Source: Shewanella marisflavi (GTDB lineage: Bacteria > Pseudomonadota > Gammaproteobacteria > Enterobacterales > Shewanellaceae). Taken from it: 64,000 bases of DNA. Shown here piece by piece: positions 8,551 through 17,504 of this stretch. Location of the stretch: NCBI RefSeq assembly GCF_023283925.1, contig NZ_JAKIKX010000001.1, positions 372,001-436,000 on the forward strand. The letters run 5' to 3'. The notes under the pieces were generated by a model. It was not told the origin of the DNA. It did not search any database and saw only the letters and a list, made by a program, of their open reading frames with translations. The position numbers and the translations under genes are program-made. Position 1 is the stretch's first letter. Each line of letters starts with the position of its first letter.

Positions 8551-9144
8551 TTACATGCCGAGGAAAGACTTAGACTTGGTCTTACGGATCTCTTTTTCGT
8601 CAGACCATTCGATCAGACCCGTTTCCAGATCCATTAGACGCATGGTCATCTTGTAATAGACATCTGTGGTGCTGCCATCTTGCTTGACGATGCTCGATAG
8701 ATTGCCGTAAAGCATAAACTGGGCGCCAATTTGACGGCCGAAGTTGATGGCGGTCGATGGGTCTACCATGCCTGAATTGTTTTGGTAATCCAGTTGCTTG
8801 CGAACTGCGTCGACCTTAGTCATGTCGATAAAACGGAACTTGCCCGAGCGTAACAGCTTATTGCTGATAGAGTCTGTTACCGATTCGGTATCGATATGTT
8901 CCGAGGTCTTGTTCTTGATCTTGTCGACAAAGATGATTGGACGATCTTTGGCTGTCATGGCAATCACGGGTGGGAAACTCAGCATGCTGTCGACCATCTT
9001 GGCGGTGATCGCCTGCAGATCGGTAGAACCGAAGTTTTCATTGACGGTTTCGACTTCAGTTGCATCACCGTACTGGACCTTAGATTGACAGCCTGCCAGG
9101 CCGATAGCCACTGCAATGATAAAAATGAGGTTGAATTTTTTCAT
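8551..9144 (-). CDS. lpoB: LpoB-like penicillin-binding protein activator (outer-membrane lipoprotein)
   Basis: 197 residues with a lipoprotein signal (AIGLAGCQSK, Cys about 19). The globular LpoB domain contains RPIIFVDKIKNKTSEHIDTE, FRFIDMTKVDAVRKQL, GAQFMLYGNL and LMDLETGLIEWSDEKEIRK. LpoB sits in the outer membrane and reaches through the peptidoglycan to stimulate PBP1b. The long proline-rich linker of enterobacterial LpoB is short here. The gene follows the COG3014-type lipoprotein gene with a 25-bp gap, so the two form an operon. It ends at a terminator before the M1-like gene. Family firm; the PBP1b partner lies outside this window. Confidence 0.88.
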   Translation of the reverse strand: MKKFNLIFIIAVAIGLAGCQSKVQYGDATEVETVNENFGSTDLQAITAKMVDSMLSFPPVIAMTAKDRPIIFVDKIKNKTSEHIDTESVTDSISNKLLRSGKFRFIDMTKVDAVRKQLDYQNNSGMVDPSTAINFGRQIGAQFMLYGNLSSIVKQDGSTTDVYYKMTMRLMDLETGLIEWSDEKEIRKTKSKSFLGM

Positions 9145-9169
9145 AAAAATACCGATTCCTTTATCTAGA

Positions 9170-10579
9170 TTAGATGATTATTGAATAAAAACGGGTGAAA
9201 TTACCAGTATCAATTATCCAAATTAATGTGGTTTTATCGCTTTTTACGTCAATCGTTTGCATTTGGGACTGCCCTATGCGGATCTCATATTGACCGGCAT
9301 CCAGATAACGCCTGGCTAGTTGTGCCTGCCTTGGCAGAGTCAACCAGCTACGCCTGTCGGCTTGCTCTGTGACCACGTTAAAGATCTGCATGGCTATGGC
9401 ACCGGCATCTAACTCGTCCCGGCGCCGCTTAGATTCACTTCGTACACTGCGCGCCATCTCTGCCTTAGCGTATACCCTGGCCGCTTGTCGTATTAAGGCG
9501 CTGGGCAGTTCCTCTTTAAGTGCCGTGATGGCTAAGGCATCTATATTGGCGAGTGGCGCCGCGCGCAGCACAGTGCCAAACCCGGCTATCTCCGCGGCAC
9601 TCATTGCCGCGCGCTGTGGAGGGTAGGTGGCTAGCGAAGCCGTTTGCCAGTTACCATCAATTCGAAAAGGTACGGTAAAGCTTTGCTTCTCTGGGACAAA
9701 GCCTCTCTCGACCAAAACGACAACCTGTCCCTGGCCTGGCTTGGCGAGCAGCGCATCGCCCCAACGGCGCTTAAACTCCTCATACTGTGGCATGGCCAGT
9801 TTTTTGGCGAGCCGCACCAAATCTTGCTGCAGATAAGGGTTGTCAGGGGCTATTTGAGCGGCCTTACGATAATCGATAAAGGCATCGTTTTCTTCCCCCA
9901 ATAGCTCATGTAGCAGACCCGTGGTGTAGTAACTATAGGCGTTTAAGAAAGAGCTTGTAGTGGTTCCGGCCGCTCGGCCAAGTCGATTAACCTCGGCGTC
10001 TATGGTGCCGTTGGCCATCGCCTGTACCGACGCTTGAGACTTTTGGTATCTGGCCTGCTCGCTTTGTTGTAGCTCATTACTGCGCCTGACTTCCACCAGA
10101 GCACCTTGACTGTCCCCGCTAAAGAGGTAGTTGAGGGCCTGATATTGATGCAACATGATGCGCTCATAGCCCGGACCACGGTAGGGGATCACATTGTCGT
10201 TGATGAACAAGCTGCTGGCCTTTGCTCCCAGATCGGATGCGCTGAGCACTGCCTGTTGATCAAATTTTTCATAGGCTTTTGCCGCCTGTTGATAGTAGCT
10301 CTTGCTGGCTTCAAAGTCGCCGCTGATCTGTGCGATTCGCCCCGCCTCCTGGGCATATAAGAGTCCATCCTGGCCCGTGATGGCATCGTCGAGCTGATGG
10401 TAAAGCCCGGGTGATGCTTGTCTGCCGAGTTCTGCCTTGATGGGGGCAAGTTGTGAAGGGTAGCTAATGAAAATACTGTTAAAGGCGCAGCCCGATAGAC
10501 AGAGTGAGACTAGGGTGGTGAGCAGCGGCGCTGTATAACCCTTGATGACTCTGACAAACGCATTTGGCTGACTTGGCAT
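9170..10579 (-). CDS. COG3014-type TPR lipoprotein upstream of lpoB
   Basis: 469 residues. The signal ends in a lipobox (SLCLSGCAFN, Cys about 31), followed by TPR-like helices: YYQQAAKAYEKFDQQAVLSA, then LLGEENDAFIDYRKAAQIAP with DNPYLQQDLVRLAKKL. The C-terminal half is beta-rich and ends ETTLIWIIDTGNF-like. Such lipoproteins often precede lpoB in Vibrio and Shewanella, which implies a link to the LpoB-PBP1b system, but a biochemical role is not established. The start ATG at 10579 has AAAGGA about 14 nt upstream, slightly far; no better start fits the signal peptide. Confidence 0.8.
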   Translation of the reverse strand: MPSQPNAFVRVIKGYTAPLLTTLVSLCLSGCAFNSIFISYPSQLAPIKAELGRQASPGLYHQLDDAITGQDGLLYAQEAGRIAQISGDFEASKSYYQQAAKAYEKFDQQAVLSASDLGAKASSLFINDNVIPYRGPGYERIMLHQYQALNYLFSGDSQGALVEVRRSNELQQSEQARYQKSQASVQAMANGTIDAEVNRLGRAAGTTTSSFLNAYSYYTTGLLHELLGEENDAFIDYRKAAQIAPDNPYLQQDLVRLAKKLAMPQYEEFKRRWGDALLAKPGQGQVVVLVERGFVPEKQSFTVPFRIDGNWQTASLATYPPQRAAMSAAEIAGFGTVLRAAPLANIDALAITALKEELPSALIRQAARVYAKAEMARSVRSESKRRRDELDAGAIAMQIFNVVTEQADRRSWLTLPRQAQLARRYLDAGQYEIRIGQSQMQTIDVKSDKTTLIWIIDTGNFTRFYSIII

Positions 10580-10657
10580 ATAGATTCAAATCCTTTATGA
10601 GCGGTTTTCCATCTTTGAGCATGACGCTTTCAGGTGCGCCGATGGCCGCCGCACACC

Positions 10658-10867
10658 TTAGTAGTGTGGTGGCGGTGTCTCTTCTGCTTGACTGGCAATG
10701 TTGCTGGGTTCTACCTGTGACAGCTTGCTGGTCAGTAAACGTAATTTTTCCTGCTGCTCGGCAAGAAGATCGTTGAGTCTGATCACCTGCTGATTCAGTG
10801 ACTCTATGGTGTCGTCCTGAAAAGCCAGTTTCATCTCGAGATCTTCGATTCTTTGTTCTAGTTGCAC
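10658..10867 (-). CDS. slyX: SlyX family protein
   Basis: 69 residues with a GTG start. The protein is mostly coiled coil ([20 protein letters not shown], then [20 protein letters not shown]) and ends in the strongly conserved SlyX tail [16 protein letters not shown]. The GTG at 10865-10867 has AAAGGA 7 nt upstream; a TTG immediately before is an alternative. A longer reading to 11047 would run about 170 bp into the WD40 gene and is rejected, since SlyX proteins are about 70 residues. It follows the WD40 lipoprotein gene by 11 bp. The molecular function of SlyX is not known. Confidence 0.9.
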   Translation of the reverse strand: MQLEQRIEDLEMKLAFQDDTIESLNQQVIRLNDLLAEQQEKLRLLTSKLSQVEPSNIASQAEETPPPHY

Positions 10868-10878
10868 CAAATGTTCCT

Positions 10879-11850
10879 TTATTGCTGTGGCATGGGCCAA
10901 GTCTCTAGCAAACCGTTGCTGGCGAAGCTGATGATCTGCCCATTGGGGGTTTCTGCCACTGAGTATACAACGGCGCCCTTGATTTGCGCACGTTCGGTGC
11001 GGGTAACTTGCCAGTTTGCGAGCATTTTTCCATCGGTGACCCGCCAAACGTTCACTTCTCGAGCCGGGGTGCCTGTGAGAAGGGTGAGATTATTATTGGT
11101 AAAGCGTGCAGTGGAAAAGTTCATTGTGCGCCGCTTTATTTTCAGTTGTGAGACGGCGTCGCCGCTTTGGGTCTGCCATATCTTGGCCTGATCTGTACTG
11201 TCGGCGGCAAAGGCCAGACTGGCATCTTGGCTTAGACTGACCTGAAGCACACGGCTGGGGAGCTGCCACTGACGCTGTGGCTGGCCGGTATTCGCTTGCC
11301 AGAGAACCACCTGGTTATCATTCCCGCCAGACAATGCCCAGCGACCATCGGCCGAGAGAGCCACGCTGTTCACTTTCTCACTATGGCCGAGGAATTTAAT
11401 CAAGGTGTTGGTTTGATGGTTGAGTGACATTACGCTGCCGTCGGTGAGGCCGATCAGCAAGGTGCCATTGTTAGCAAGTGCCAGGGTTTGTCCTGTGGCA
11501 GGTAGTGACCACCATCCCAAGGGTTGGCCATCCTCCATGTTCCACAGGGCAACTGAGTCACGGCTGAGGGAGGCGGCATACTTTAGGTTATCCGATAGAG
11601 CTGTATCTATGGCTGTGCCCCCTTGACCACCATGGAGCCATTGGTATTTCAGCGTCTGTGTTTGTAGATCCCAAAGTTGTAGATTGTTACTGGTGGTGCT
11701 GACCAGCAGATGGCTGGCATTGGGCGAGAGGCTGGCATCATAGCTGGGCTCGGCGATGATACTGTTGACCTGAGGCTTTGGCTGGCAGGCACTCAGCAGG
11801 AGTGTACAAGCTATCAGTGTACAAAAATGCAGCAAGCTGGATTTGCTCAT
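10879..11850 (-). CDS. WD40-repeat lipoprotein
   Basis: 323 residues. The lipoprotein signal is [10 protein letters not shown] (Cys about 22). About six beta-propeller blades follow, with WD-type endings such as [71 protein letters not shown] and [18 protein letters not shown] single propeller held on the membrane suggests a scaffold or binding role in the periplasm, and no catalytic residues stand out. The gene precedes slyX by 11 bp and lies upstream of the lpoB pair, so it may be part of an envelope unit. Specific partner unknown. Confidence 0.85.
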   Translation of the reverse strand: MSKSSLLHFCTLIACTLLLSACQPKPQVNSIIAEPSYDASLSPNASHLLVSTTSNNLQLWDLQTQTLKYQWLHGGQGGTAIDTALSDNLKYAASLSRDSVALWNMEDGQPLGWWSLPATGQTLALANNGTLLIGLTDGSVMSLNHQTNTLIKFLGHSEKVNSVALSADGRWALSGGNDNQVVLWQANTGQPQRQWQLPSRVLQVSLSQDASLAFAADSTDQAKIWQTQSGDAVSQLKIKRRTMNFSTARFTNNNLTLLTGTPAREVNVWRVTDGKMLANWQVTRTERAQIKGAVVYSVAETPNGQIISFASNGLLETWPMPQQ

Positions 11851-12036
11851 GAACTTGTTCCTGGTTTAGTTGTCTCTAGCTCAAGCGCTATTACATGTGC
11901 TGGCAAAAATACCCCGCCAGCCTTCTAGATGAAACTTCATCAATGTAATTGGTATATGTTAATTAACTAGTATAAAGTGGTTCGTCTTAGAAGAGTAAGG
12001 TTATTGTAACCACAAGAAAATGCTGAGGAAGCTTTA

Positions 12037-12795
12037 ATGAAGTCGATTTATAAAATGTCACTGGTCGCGTTGGCGGTGGTTGGTCTAACTGCTTGTAATC
12101 AAGAACAAAAAACAACAAAACCGGCAGAAGTCAAACTCGAGACTCAGGCGCAGAAGCAAGCCTATAGTGTCGGCGCGTCTATTGGTAAATATATGTCAGG
12201 CCATATTAAAGAGCAGGAAGAGTTGGGTCTGCCTGTGGATCGTAGCCTGATCATTCAAGGTTTTAGCAACGGTTTGAACGATGAGCTTAAGCTTACCGAA
12301 GAAGAGATGCAGACAGTACTGCAAGGTCTTGACGAGCAGCTTAATGAGAAACGTCAGGCACAAGCGACTGCATTGGCTGAAAAAGCCCAGGCAGAAAGCG
12401 CTGCTTTCCTAGAAGCCAACAAGGCGAAAGAAGGTGTGGTGACGACTGAATCTGGTCTGCAGTATGAAGTGATCACTGAAGGAACGGGCGATAAGCCAGC
12501 GGCAGAAGACACGGTTGAAGTACACTATGTGGGTACGCTGATCGATGGCACCGAATTTGACAGTTCAATCGCTCGTGGTCAGAGCGCTAAGTTCCCGCTA
12601 AACCGCGTTATCCCAGGTTGGACCGAAGGCGTGCAGCTGATGCCAGTGGGTGCTAAGTACCGCTTCGTTATCCCTTCAGAGCTGGCTTATGGTAACCGTG
12701 ATACCGGTAGCATTCCTGCCAACTCGACACTAATCTTTGAAGTGGAACTACTTTCTATCGAGAAGGCGGTACCAGCTGAAGAAGCAGCCAAATAA
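12037..12795 (+). CDS. fkpA: FkpA-like FKBP-type peptidyl-prolyl isomerase lipoprotein
   Basis: 252 residues. The signal ends in a lipobox ([10 protein letters not shown], Cys20). An N-terminal dimerisation domain of charged helices covers about residues 38-130 ([20 protein letters not shown], then [20 protein letters not shown]). The FKBP domain covers about 140-240, with [40 protein letters not shown] and [20 protein letters not shown]. FkpA proteins catalyse proline isomerisation and act as chaperones in the periplasm; the lipobox suggests membrane anchoring here. It is a single gene with AGGAAG before the ATG and a strong terminator after it. Family certain. Confidence 0.93.
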   Translation: MKSIYKMSLVALAVVGLTACNQEQKTTKPAEVKLETQAQKQAYSVGASIGKYMSGHIKEQEELGLPVDRSLIIQGFSNGLNDELKLTEEEMQTVLQGLDEQLNEKRQAQATALAEKAQAESAAFLEANKAKEGVVTTESGLQYEVITEGTGDKPAAEDTVEVHYVGTLIDGTEFDSSIARGQSAKFPLNRVIPGWTEGVQLMPVGAKYRFVIPSELAYGNRDTGSIPANSTLIFEVELLSIEKAVPAEEAAK

Positions 12796-12812
12796 GCTTG
12801 ATTTAGCTAATT

Positions 12813-12838
12813 AAAGGGCGCTGAGGCGCCCTTTTTTA
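12813..12838 (+). terminator. Rho-independent terminator after fkpA
   Basis: GGGCGC-TGAG-GCGCCC stem-loop followed by six T, 18 bp after the stop codon. Confidence 0.9.
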
Positions 12839-12963
12839 TGCCTGCGCGTTAGCGTCAGTGGCAGATCAATTTATCGGCGTTTACCCTGTGCTCGAGCGGA
12901 TATTCCTGCAATTGTCTTTTTCTTAGTTTAAAATTTGCAGAGCATTATTTGGGAAGACAGTTT

Positions 12964-13338
12964 ATGGAATATGAATTTCGCCGCAATACATTAACCGGAA
13001 CCTTGGTAGCCCAATTCACCATGGATCACGAGATAATGGGGCTTTGGTTTGTCGATGAGTTGGGCGAAGACAAGACTTTAATCGGCCAGGTGCAAGAGGC
13101 GATAGCGGCATTGCAGCAGGGTAAGATTAGAGAGCAGCGTTTTATTGGCCAAGCAGTGTCCATTGAACTGGATGAAGAGCAGGTAAGAGTGTTTGCCAAC
13201 GTGCTCGAGACGGAGGACGACACCCTGCTGGATGAGTCTATGTCTCTGTATGATGGCGAGTCTCAGGCCTATTGCGGCTTGGAAGATTTTGAGGCGGCGC
13301 TTAATAGTTGGCAAGCCTTTATCGATGAGAGTCGATGA
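12964..13338 (+). CDS. yacL: YacL family protein (UPF0231)
   Basis: 124 residues. The opening MEYEFRRNTLTGTLVAQFTM and the pieces GLWFVDELGEDKTLIGQVQE, YDGESQAYCGLEDF and the acidic middle match the YacL/UPF0231 family of small soluble acidic proteins. Function is unknown in any organism. The ATG at 12964 is chosen because GGGAAG lies 7 nt upstream and homologues begin M(D/E)YEF. A TTG 15 nt upstream is unlikely. It is a single gene, convergent with narP, sharing a bidirectional terminator. Confidence 0.87.
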   Translation: MEYEFRRNTLTGTLVAQFTMDHEIMGLWFVDELGEDKTLIGQVQEAIAALQQGKIREQRFIGQAVSIELDEEQVRVFANVLETEDDTLLDESMSLYDGESQAYCGLEDFEAALNSWQAFIDESR

Positions 13339-13354
13339 TTTATTGGTCAGATCT

Positions 13355-13383
13355 AAAAAGGCAGCCTTAGGCTGCCTTTTTTA
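13355..13383 (+). terminator. Bidirectional terminator between yacL and narP
   Basis: A perfect stem AAAAAGGCAGCC / GGCTGCCTTTTT with a TTA loop. A and T tracts flank both sides, so it can end yacL (plus) and narP (minus), whose stops lie 17 bp and 22 bp away. Confidence 0.87.
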
Positions 13384-13404
13384 TAAACTCGCGCAAGGTC
13401 AAGT

Positions 13405-14034
13405 TTATTGGTTTAAGTAACGTACCGCCATTTCGGTGCGCGACTTGGCATTTGCTTTACGCAGCAGGTTTTTGACATGGACTTTAACCGTGCCTTCACT
13501 GATATGTAGCTGCTCAGAGATTACCCGGTTGCTCTTGCCTTCGGCCAACTGCTCGAGGATCTGTAACTCTCTTGGCGTCAGGTTAGCTATCCAGTCCTGC
13601 TCGTTCGCGCCATCTTTCAGTTCGTAGATAAACTCCTCAACCGAATCAGAGATCACTCGGTGACCCTGCATGGCATTTTTGAGTTTCTCCAATAGCAGAT
13701 CCGGCTCAGTATCTTTGAGTAGGTAACCATCGGCGCCGGCTCTCACGAGGCGGATAACGTCCTGCTTCGCATCAGATACCGTAAGGATCACTATGCGGCT
13801 GGTCACTCCTTCCTGACGCAAAGCGTTCAGGGTATCTAGCCCTGTCATTCCTTTCATGTTGAGGTCTAACAGTACGATATCCGGTTCGTTTTCGGCAATT
13901 GCCGACAGGGCATCTAGGCCGCTGCCTGCTTCACCAAAGAGGGTGAAGTCTGAATCAGAGGTGATAAGTTGACAGATCCCACGACGTAACAGGGGATGAT
14001 CGTCCACAACCAAAACTGAATAGGGTTTGCCCAT
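13405..14034 (-). CDS. narP: NarP-type response regulator
   Basis: 209 residues. A receiver domain (VLVVDDHPLLRRGICQL; phosphoacceptor Asp in IVLLDLNMKGMTGLD; conserved Thr in VILTVSD; Lys in YLLKD) is joined to a LuxR-type HTH (LTPRELQILEQLAEGKSNRV, then SEGTVKVHVKNLLRKANAKS). It is the partner of NarQ, encoded just upstream, and controls nitrate/nitrite respiration genes. A matching 7-2-7 palindrome lies in front of nrfA. The start at 14034 is used because GGAGG sits 8 nt upstream; an ATG at 14049 would place that site inside the gene. NarP rather than NarL because Shewanella-type genomes carry the NarQ-NarP pair. Confidence 0.9.
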   Translation of the reverse strand: MGKPYSVLVVDDHPLLRRGICQLITSDSDFTLFGEAGSGLDALSAIAENEPDIVLLDLNMKGMTGLDTLNALRQEGVTSRIVILTVSDAKQDVIRLVRAGADGYLLKDTEPDLLLEKLKNAMQGHRVISDSVEEFIYELKDGANEQDWIANLTPRELQILEQLAEGKSNRVISEQLHISEGTVKVHVKNLLRKANAKSRTEMAVRYLNQ

Positions 14035-14096
14035 TTGTATAGCCTCCACTGAGGTCTGTTTTGTTTAACAATTAGTATTTTATATCGTCAGTATCC

Positions 14097-15800
14097 CTAC
14101 TGACTAGGCTCTTTTTCAGGTGGGAAGATCAAGGTCACCGTCGTTCCCCCCTGTTCATTGCTGCTGAAGTCTACCACACCTGAGAGGCGACTTGCGCGTT
14201 CATGCATGATTCCTATGCCAAAATGTTGATCTCTTTCTTTTAGCTTCTCTAAGCCTACCCCGTCATCACTGATACTGATCTTGACGTTGTTGCCGCTGCG
14301 AGTGCAGGAGATGTGAATGTGATCAGCCTGAGCATGCTTGATGGCATTGAGGGTAGCTTCTCGGGTGAGCTGCAGGACATGTATATGTTGATGTGCACCC
14401 AAAAGTTGTATGGGTAGCTTGTCCTCCAGGGTTATCTTGGCGGTGGTTTGTCCCCTGAGCTGATCCAGCATCATCTCAATGGCATGATTGAGGTTAGGAT
14501 CCTTAATGGTGAGCCTGAAGGTGGACAGGAGCTCCCTTAACTGAACATAAGCGGTATTAACCCCTTCGTTGATCTCTTTGAGCTGTTCCTCTACTTGAGG
14601 GCTGCGGCATTGATTATCGAGTCCCTTGGAGAGCAGGTTGACCTGAATTTTAAGAAAGGACAGTAACTGACCCAGAGAATCGTGTAGCTCGCGAGCGATC
14701 ACGCCACGCTCCTCCATCAAGGCTAATTGCTGGCGTTGTTCACCCGAGTTATGGATGACGATAGAGCGGGCCAACATGATGGCGAAGTTTTTAAAGAGCG
14801 GATGATTGATCTCCCCAAGCGAAGTGACCTCCAAATAGCCAAGTTCGTTGTCGGCAAATTTTAGCGGGAAACGTGTTTGACTGCGCGAGGTGTTAGGCCA
14901 GCCGCCATCGGCATCAATATAGAGTTTCTCTTTGTCATCTTGAGCGATCACCAGACGCAAGAAGCTGTTGGGCTCGTGCGCTCGCAATTGATTCAGCGCT
15001 TGCTTAAGGGTGCTGAGCTCCAGTTTCCCTGAGTGCAGCATCACCAAGTTGTCATAAAGCAGTGTTAATTCATTATTGGCGCGAGTCAGTGCAAAGGTCT
15101 TCTCTTTGACCTGGTTTTCCAAATTGTTATACAGAGTTGATAGCTCTTTAGCACTGCTGGCCAGGGCATTGCTGAGGGAGCTGAGCTCGATATATTCACT
15201 ATCAGGCATGGTGACATCAAACTCCCCCTTAGAGATGGTGTTAGCAGACTCCATCAGCTGATTTAGGGGGGTTACCACTTTACGCTTTGTAAAGCGTACC
15301 GCAAAGAAAGCGATTAATAACATGAGTCCCAGGCCTGAGATCTGGCTTGCCGCCAGTAACTTGAGTTTGAAGGCGGCGAACTCTTCGGTTTCCAGTACGA
15401 ACAGATCTATGGTGTCGACAAAATCTTTAAGTGCAGAGACGTAGAGGCGGCTGTTTTCTTCTTCAATATACTGCTTCATCATCTGCCATTTTTCGATTAC
15501 TAGCAGGTATTGAGAGGAGAGATCATCCGGTGTCATCCAGTCCAGGGAGCGTTTCAAGGCATCCGAGTGCAGGGTGGCTTCAAATTCTTTGATTTTTTCG
15601 TCTGCCTCTTCACTGCCAGAGTTGGCATAGAACATCAGGCGGTAACTTTGCATTCGCAGCGAGCCGGAAGCGTTGATGGCTCTGGCATCCCCGAGACTAT
15701 ATGCCAAATTGGCTATAGCGAATGTGGCGAGTCCACTGGAAAGTAAAATTAGGGTTAACATTAACCTTAATATTGTGGAGGTGAGACTGCCTTTCTTCAT
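14097..15800 (-). CDS. narQ: NarQ-type nitrate/nitrite sensor histidine kinase
   Basis: 567 residues. TM1 (about residues 8-30) leads into the ligand P-box, SLGDARAINASGSLRMQSYR, the diagnostic nitrate-binding segment. A periplasmic helical domain, TM2 (about 148-168), HAMP (about 170-225), a central signalling region and a HisKA_3/HATPase_c module follow (GVIARELHDSLGQLLSFLKI with the phosphorylated His; G-box ISDDGVGLEKLKERDQHFGIG). NarQ senses nitrate and nitrite at the inner membrane and phosphorylates NarP. narP follows 62 bp downstream. It is divergent from nrfA, one of its expected targets. Confidence 0.93.
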   Translation of the reverse strand: MKKGSLTSTILRLMLTLILLSSGLATFAIANLAYSLGDARAINASGSLRMQSYRLMFYANSGSEEADEKIKEFEATLHSDALKRSLDWMTPDDLSSQYLLVIEKWQMMKQYIEEENSRLYVSALKDFVDTIDLFVLETEEFAAFKLKLLAASQISGLGLMLLIAFFAVRFTKRKVVTPLNQLMESANTISKGEFDVTMPDSEYIELSSLSNALASSAKELSTLYNNLENQVKEKTFALTRANNELTLLYDNLVMLHSGKLELSTLKQALNQLRAHEPNSFLRLVIAQDDKEKLYIDADGGWPNTSRSQTRFPLKFADNELGYLEVTSLGEINHPLFKNFAIMLARSIVIHNSGEQRQQLALMEERGVIARELHDSLGQLLSFLKIQVNLLSKGLDNQCRSPQVEEQLKEINEGVNTAYVQLRELLSTFRLTIKDPNLNHAIEMMLDQLRGQTTAKITLEDKLPIQLLGAHQHIHVLQLTREATLNAIKHAQADHIHISCTRSGNNVKISISDDGVGLEKLKERDQHFGIGIMHERASRLSGVVDFSSNEQGGTTVTLIFPPEKEPSQ

Positions 15801-15894
15801 GTATTAGAACTCATTAAATTATAGAGAGAAATCGGAACTTTGGACTATGTTACTTGTTTAGCAGTCGCTGATAAAATTAACAAAGTGGCAAAAA

Positions 15895-15910
15895 TGTGAC
15901 CAACAACACA
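15895..15910 (+). promoter_or_regulatory. CRP/FNR-like site upstream of nrfA
   Basis: TGTGACCAACAACACA matches the CRP core TGTGA-N6-TCACA with one mismatch (ACACA for TCACA). In Shewanella, CRP is a main activator of anaerobic respiration genes including nrfA, so the site fits by position, 138 bp before the nrfA start. Site seen; binding inferred. Confidence 0.55.
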
Positions 15911-15945
15911 TTCACACTATGATCTGCCTCAAGTTTTACCCCGGA

Positions 15946-15961
15946 TACCCCATAAGGGGTA
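15946..15961 (+). promoter_or_regulatory. NarP 7-2-7 binding palindrome upstream of nrfA
   Basis: TACCCCATAAGGGGTA is two inverted heptamers (TACCCCA and the reverse complement of TACCCCT) separated by TA. This fits the NarP consensus TACYYMT-N2-AKRRGTA with one mismatch. It lies about 87 bp before the nrfA start and 145 bp from narQ, so it may serve nrfA activation. Confidence 0.7.
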
Positions 15962-16047
15962 TATTTTTAATAGGCTTAAGGGACTAACTTTGGCCTTGGA
16001 GATGTTGTGGTTATAAAGACTACTATAAAAAGTAACACGGAGATGAG

Positions 16048-17448
16048 ATGGTGAGAACATTAACGACTAAAACCTTTGCACTAAGTGCTTTGGTCGCTGC
16101 TAGCCTAATGGCTACTGGCGCAATGGCAAGTGAAAAAACTGAGCCCCGCAATGAAGTTTATAAAGATAAGTTTTCTAAGCAGTACAACAGCTGGCATGAC
16201 ACTGCTGAAAGCAAAGAAATTGTAGATATGCTTGAAGAAGTACCTAGCCTGGTTGTGTTATGGGCAGGTTATGGCTTCGCGAAAGATTATAATGCGCCTC
16301 GTGGTCATATGTATGCAGTGACTGACGTTCGTAACACGCTTCGTACCGGTGCACCAAAGTCTGCTGAAGATGGCCCAATGCCAATGGCATGTTGGTCTTG
16401 TAAGAGCCCTGATGTGCCTCGCGTTATTGAAGAGCAGGGCGAAGATGGCTACTTCACTGGTAAGTGGTACAAAGGCGGTGCTGAAATCGCTAATACTATC
16501 GGTTGTGCAGATTGCCACGAGAAAGGTTCTTCTAAACTACGTATGTCTCGTCCATTTGCCGACCGCGCAATGGCAACATTAGGCACACCATTTGATAAAG
16601 CGTCTAAGAAAGACAAGCAGTCAATGGTTTGTGGTCAGTGTCACGTAGAATACTACTTCGAGAAGACTAAAGATCGTAAAGGCTTTGTGAAGTTCCCATG
16701 GGATATGGGTACAACTGTTGAGCAGATGGAAGTCTACTACGACAACATGGAGTTCGCAGATTGGACTCACGCTTTGTCTAAGACACCAATGCTCAAAGCA
16801 CAGCACCCAGGTTATGAAACTTGGCAGCTAGGCGTACACGGTAAGAACAACGTTAGCTGTACTGACTGTCATATGCCTAAAGTTAAGAATGCTGAAGGTC
16901 GTAAGTTTACCGACCACAAGGTAGGTAACCCATTCGATCGCTTCGAAGAAACCTGTGCGACTTGTCACTCTCAAAGCAAAGAGTTCATGGTTAACTTAAC
17001 TAAAGAGCGTAAAGTTAAAGTTGCTGACCTTAAAGAACGTGCTGAGTCTCAGTTAGTTAAAGCGCACTTTGAAGCTAAAGCGGCTTGGGACGCTGGCGCA
17101 ACTGAAGCTGAAATGAAGCCTATCTTAATGGATATCCGTCATTCACAGTGGCGCTGGGATTATGCTACTGCCTCTCACGGTGTAGCGGCTCACGCGGCTG
17201 ACGAAGCACTGCGCATACTCGGTACTGCAGTAGATAAAGCGGGTGATGCACGTATCAAGCTTGCTCAACTGCTAGCGAAGAAAGGTGTTCAGCAACCAAT
17301 CGCTATCCCTGATGTTTCAACTAAGGCTAAGGCACAAGCAGCTCTTGGTATGGACATGAAGAAGATGAATGCCGATAAGGAAGAGTTCAAGAAGAATGTA
17401 CTTCCTAAGTGGGATGCTGAAGCTAAGAAGCGCGAAGCAACTTACTAA
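16048..17448 (+). CDS. nrfA: Pentaheme cytochrome c nitrite reductase (ammonia-forming)
   Basis: 466 residues with a Sec signal (cleavage after about residue 27, GAMA-SEK). Five heme sites are visible: the special catalytic CWSCK at 115-119, then CADCH (153), CGQCH (195), CTDCH (271) and CATCH (303). [19 protein letters not shown] carries the conserved His ligands of the active site region. NrfA reduces nitrite to ammonium with six electrons in the periplasm. No nrfBCD or nrfH gene lies nearby; in Shewanella the quinol dehydrogenase CymA supplies electrons. Codon use is strongly biased, as in a highly expressed gene. Start: ATG after ACGGAGATGAG. Confidence 0.97.
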   Translation: MVRTLTTKTFALSALVAASLMATGAMASEKTEPRNEVYKDKFSKQYNSWHDTAESKEIVDMLEEVPSLVVLWAGYGFAKDYNAPRGHMYAVTDVRNTLRTGAPKSAEDGPMPMACWSCKSPDVPRVIEEQGEDGYFTGKWYKGGAEIANTIGCADCHEKGSSKLRMSRPFADRAMATLGTPFDKASKKDKQSMVCGQCHVEYYFEKTKDRKGFVKFPWDMGTTVEQMEVYYDNMEFADWTHALSKTPMLKAQHPGYETWQLGVHGKNNVSCTDCHMPKVKNAEGRKFTDHKVGNPFDRFEETCATCHSQSKEFMVNLTKERKVKVADLKERAESQLVKAHFEAKAAWDAGATEAEMKPILMDIRHSQWRWDYATASHGVAAHAADEALRILGTAVDKAGDARIKLAQLLAKKGVQQPIAIPDVSTKAKAQAALGMDMKKMNADKEEFKKNVLPKWDAEAKKREATY

Positions 17449-17467
17449 TACATCCCCCCTGCATAGT

Positions 17468-17495
17468 AAAAGCCCCGGTTATCCGGGGCTTTTTT
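17468..17495 (+). terminator. Rho-independent terminator after nrfA
   Basis: GCCCCGG-TTAT-CCGGGGC stem extended by A/T pairs, followed by six T. It also faces the convergent hydrolase gene that ends at 17505. Confidence 0.9.
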
Positions 17496-17504
17496 ATATC
17501 GTTG

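Noticed and set aside
10868..11047. N-terminal extension of slyX into the WD40 gene
   Set aside because: SlyX proteins are about 70 residues; the extension is an out-of-frame shadow of the WD40 gene and the GTG at 10867 has its own Shine-Dalgarno.
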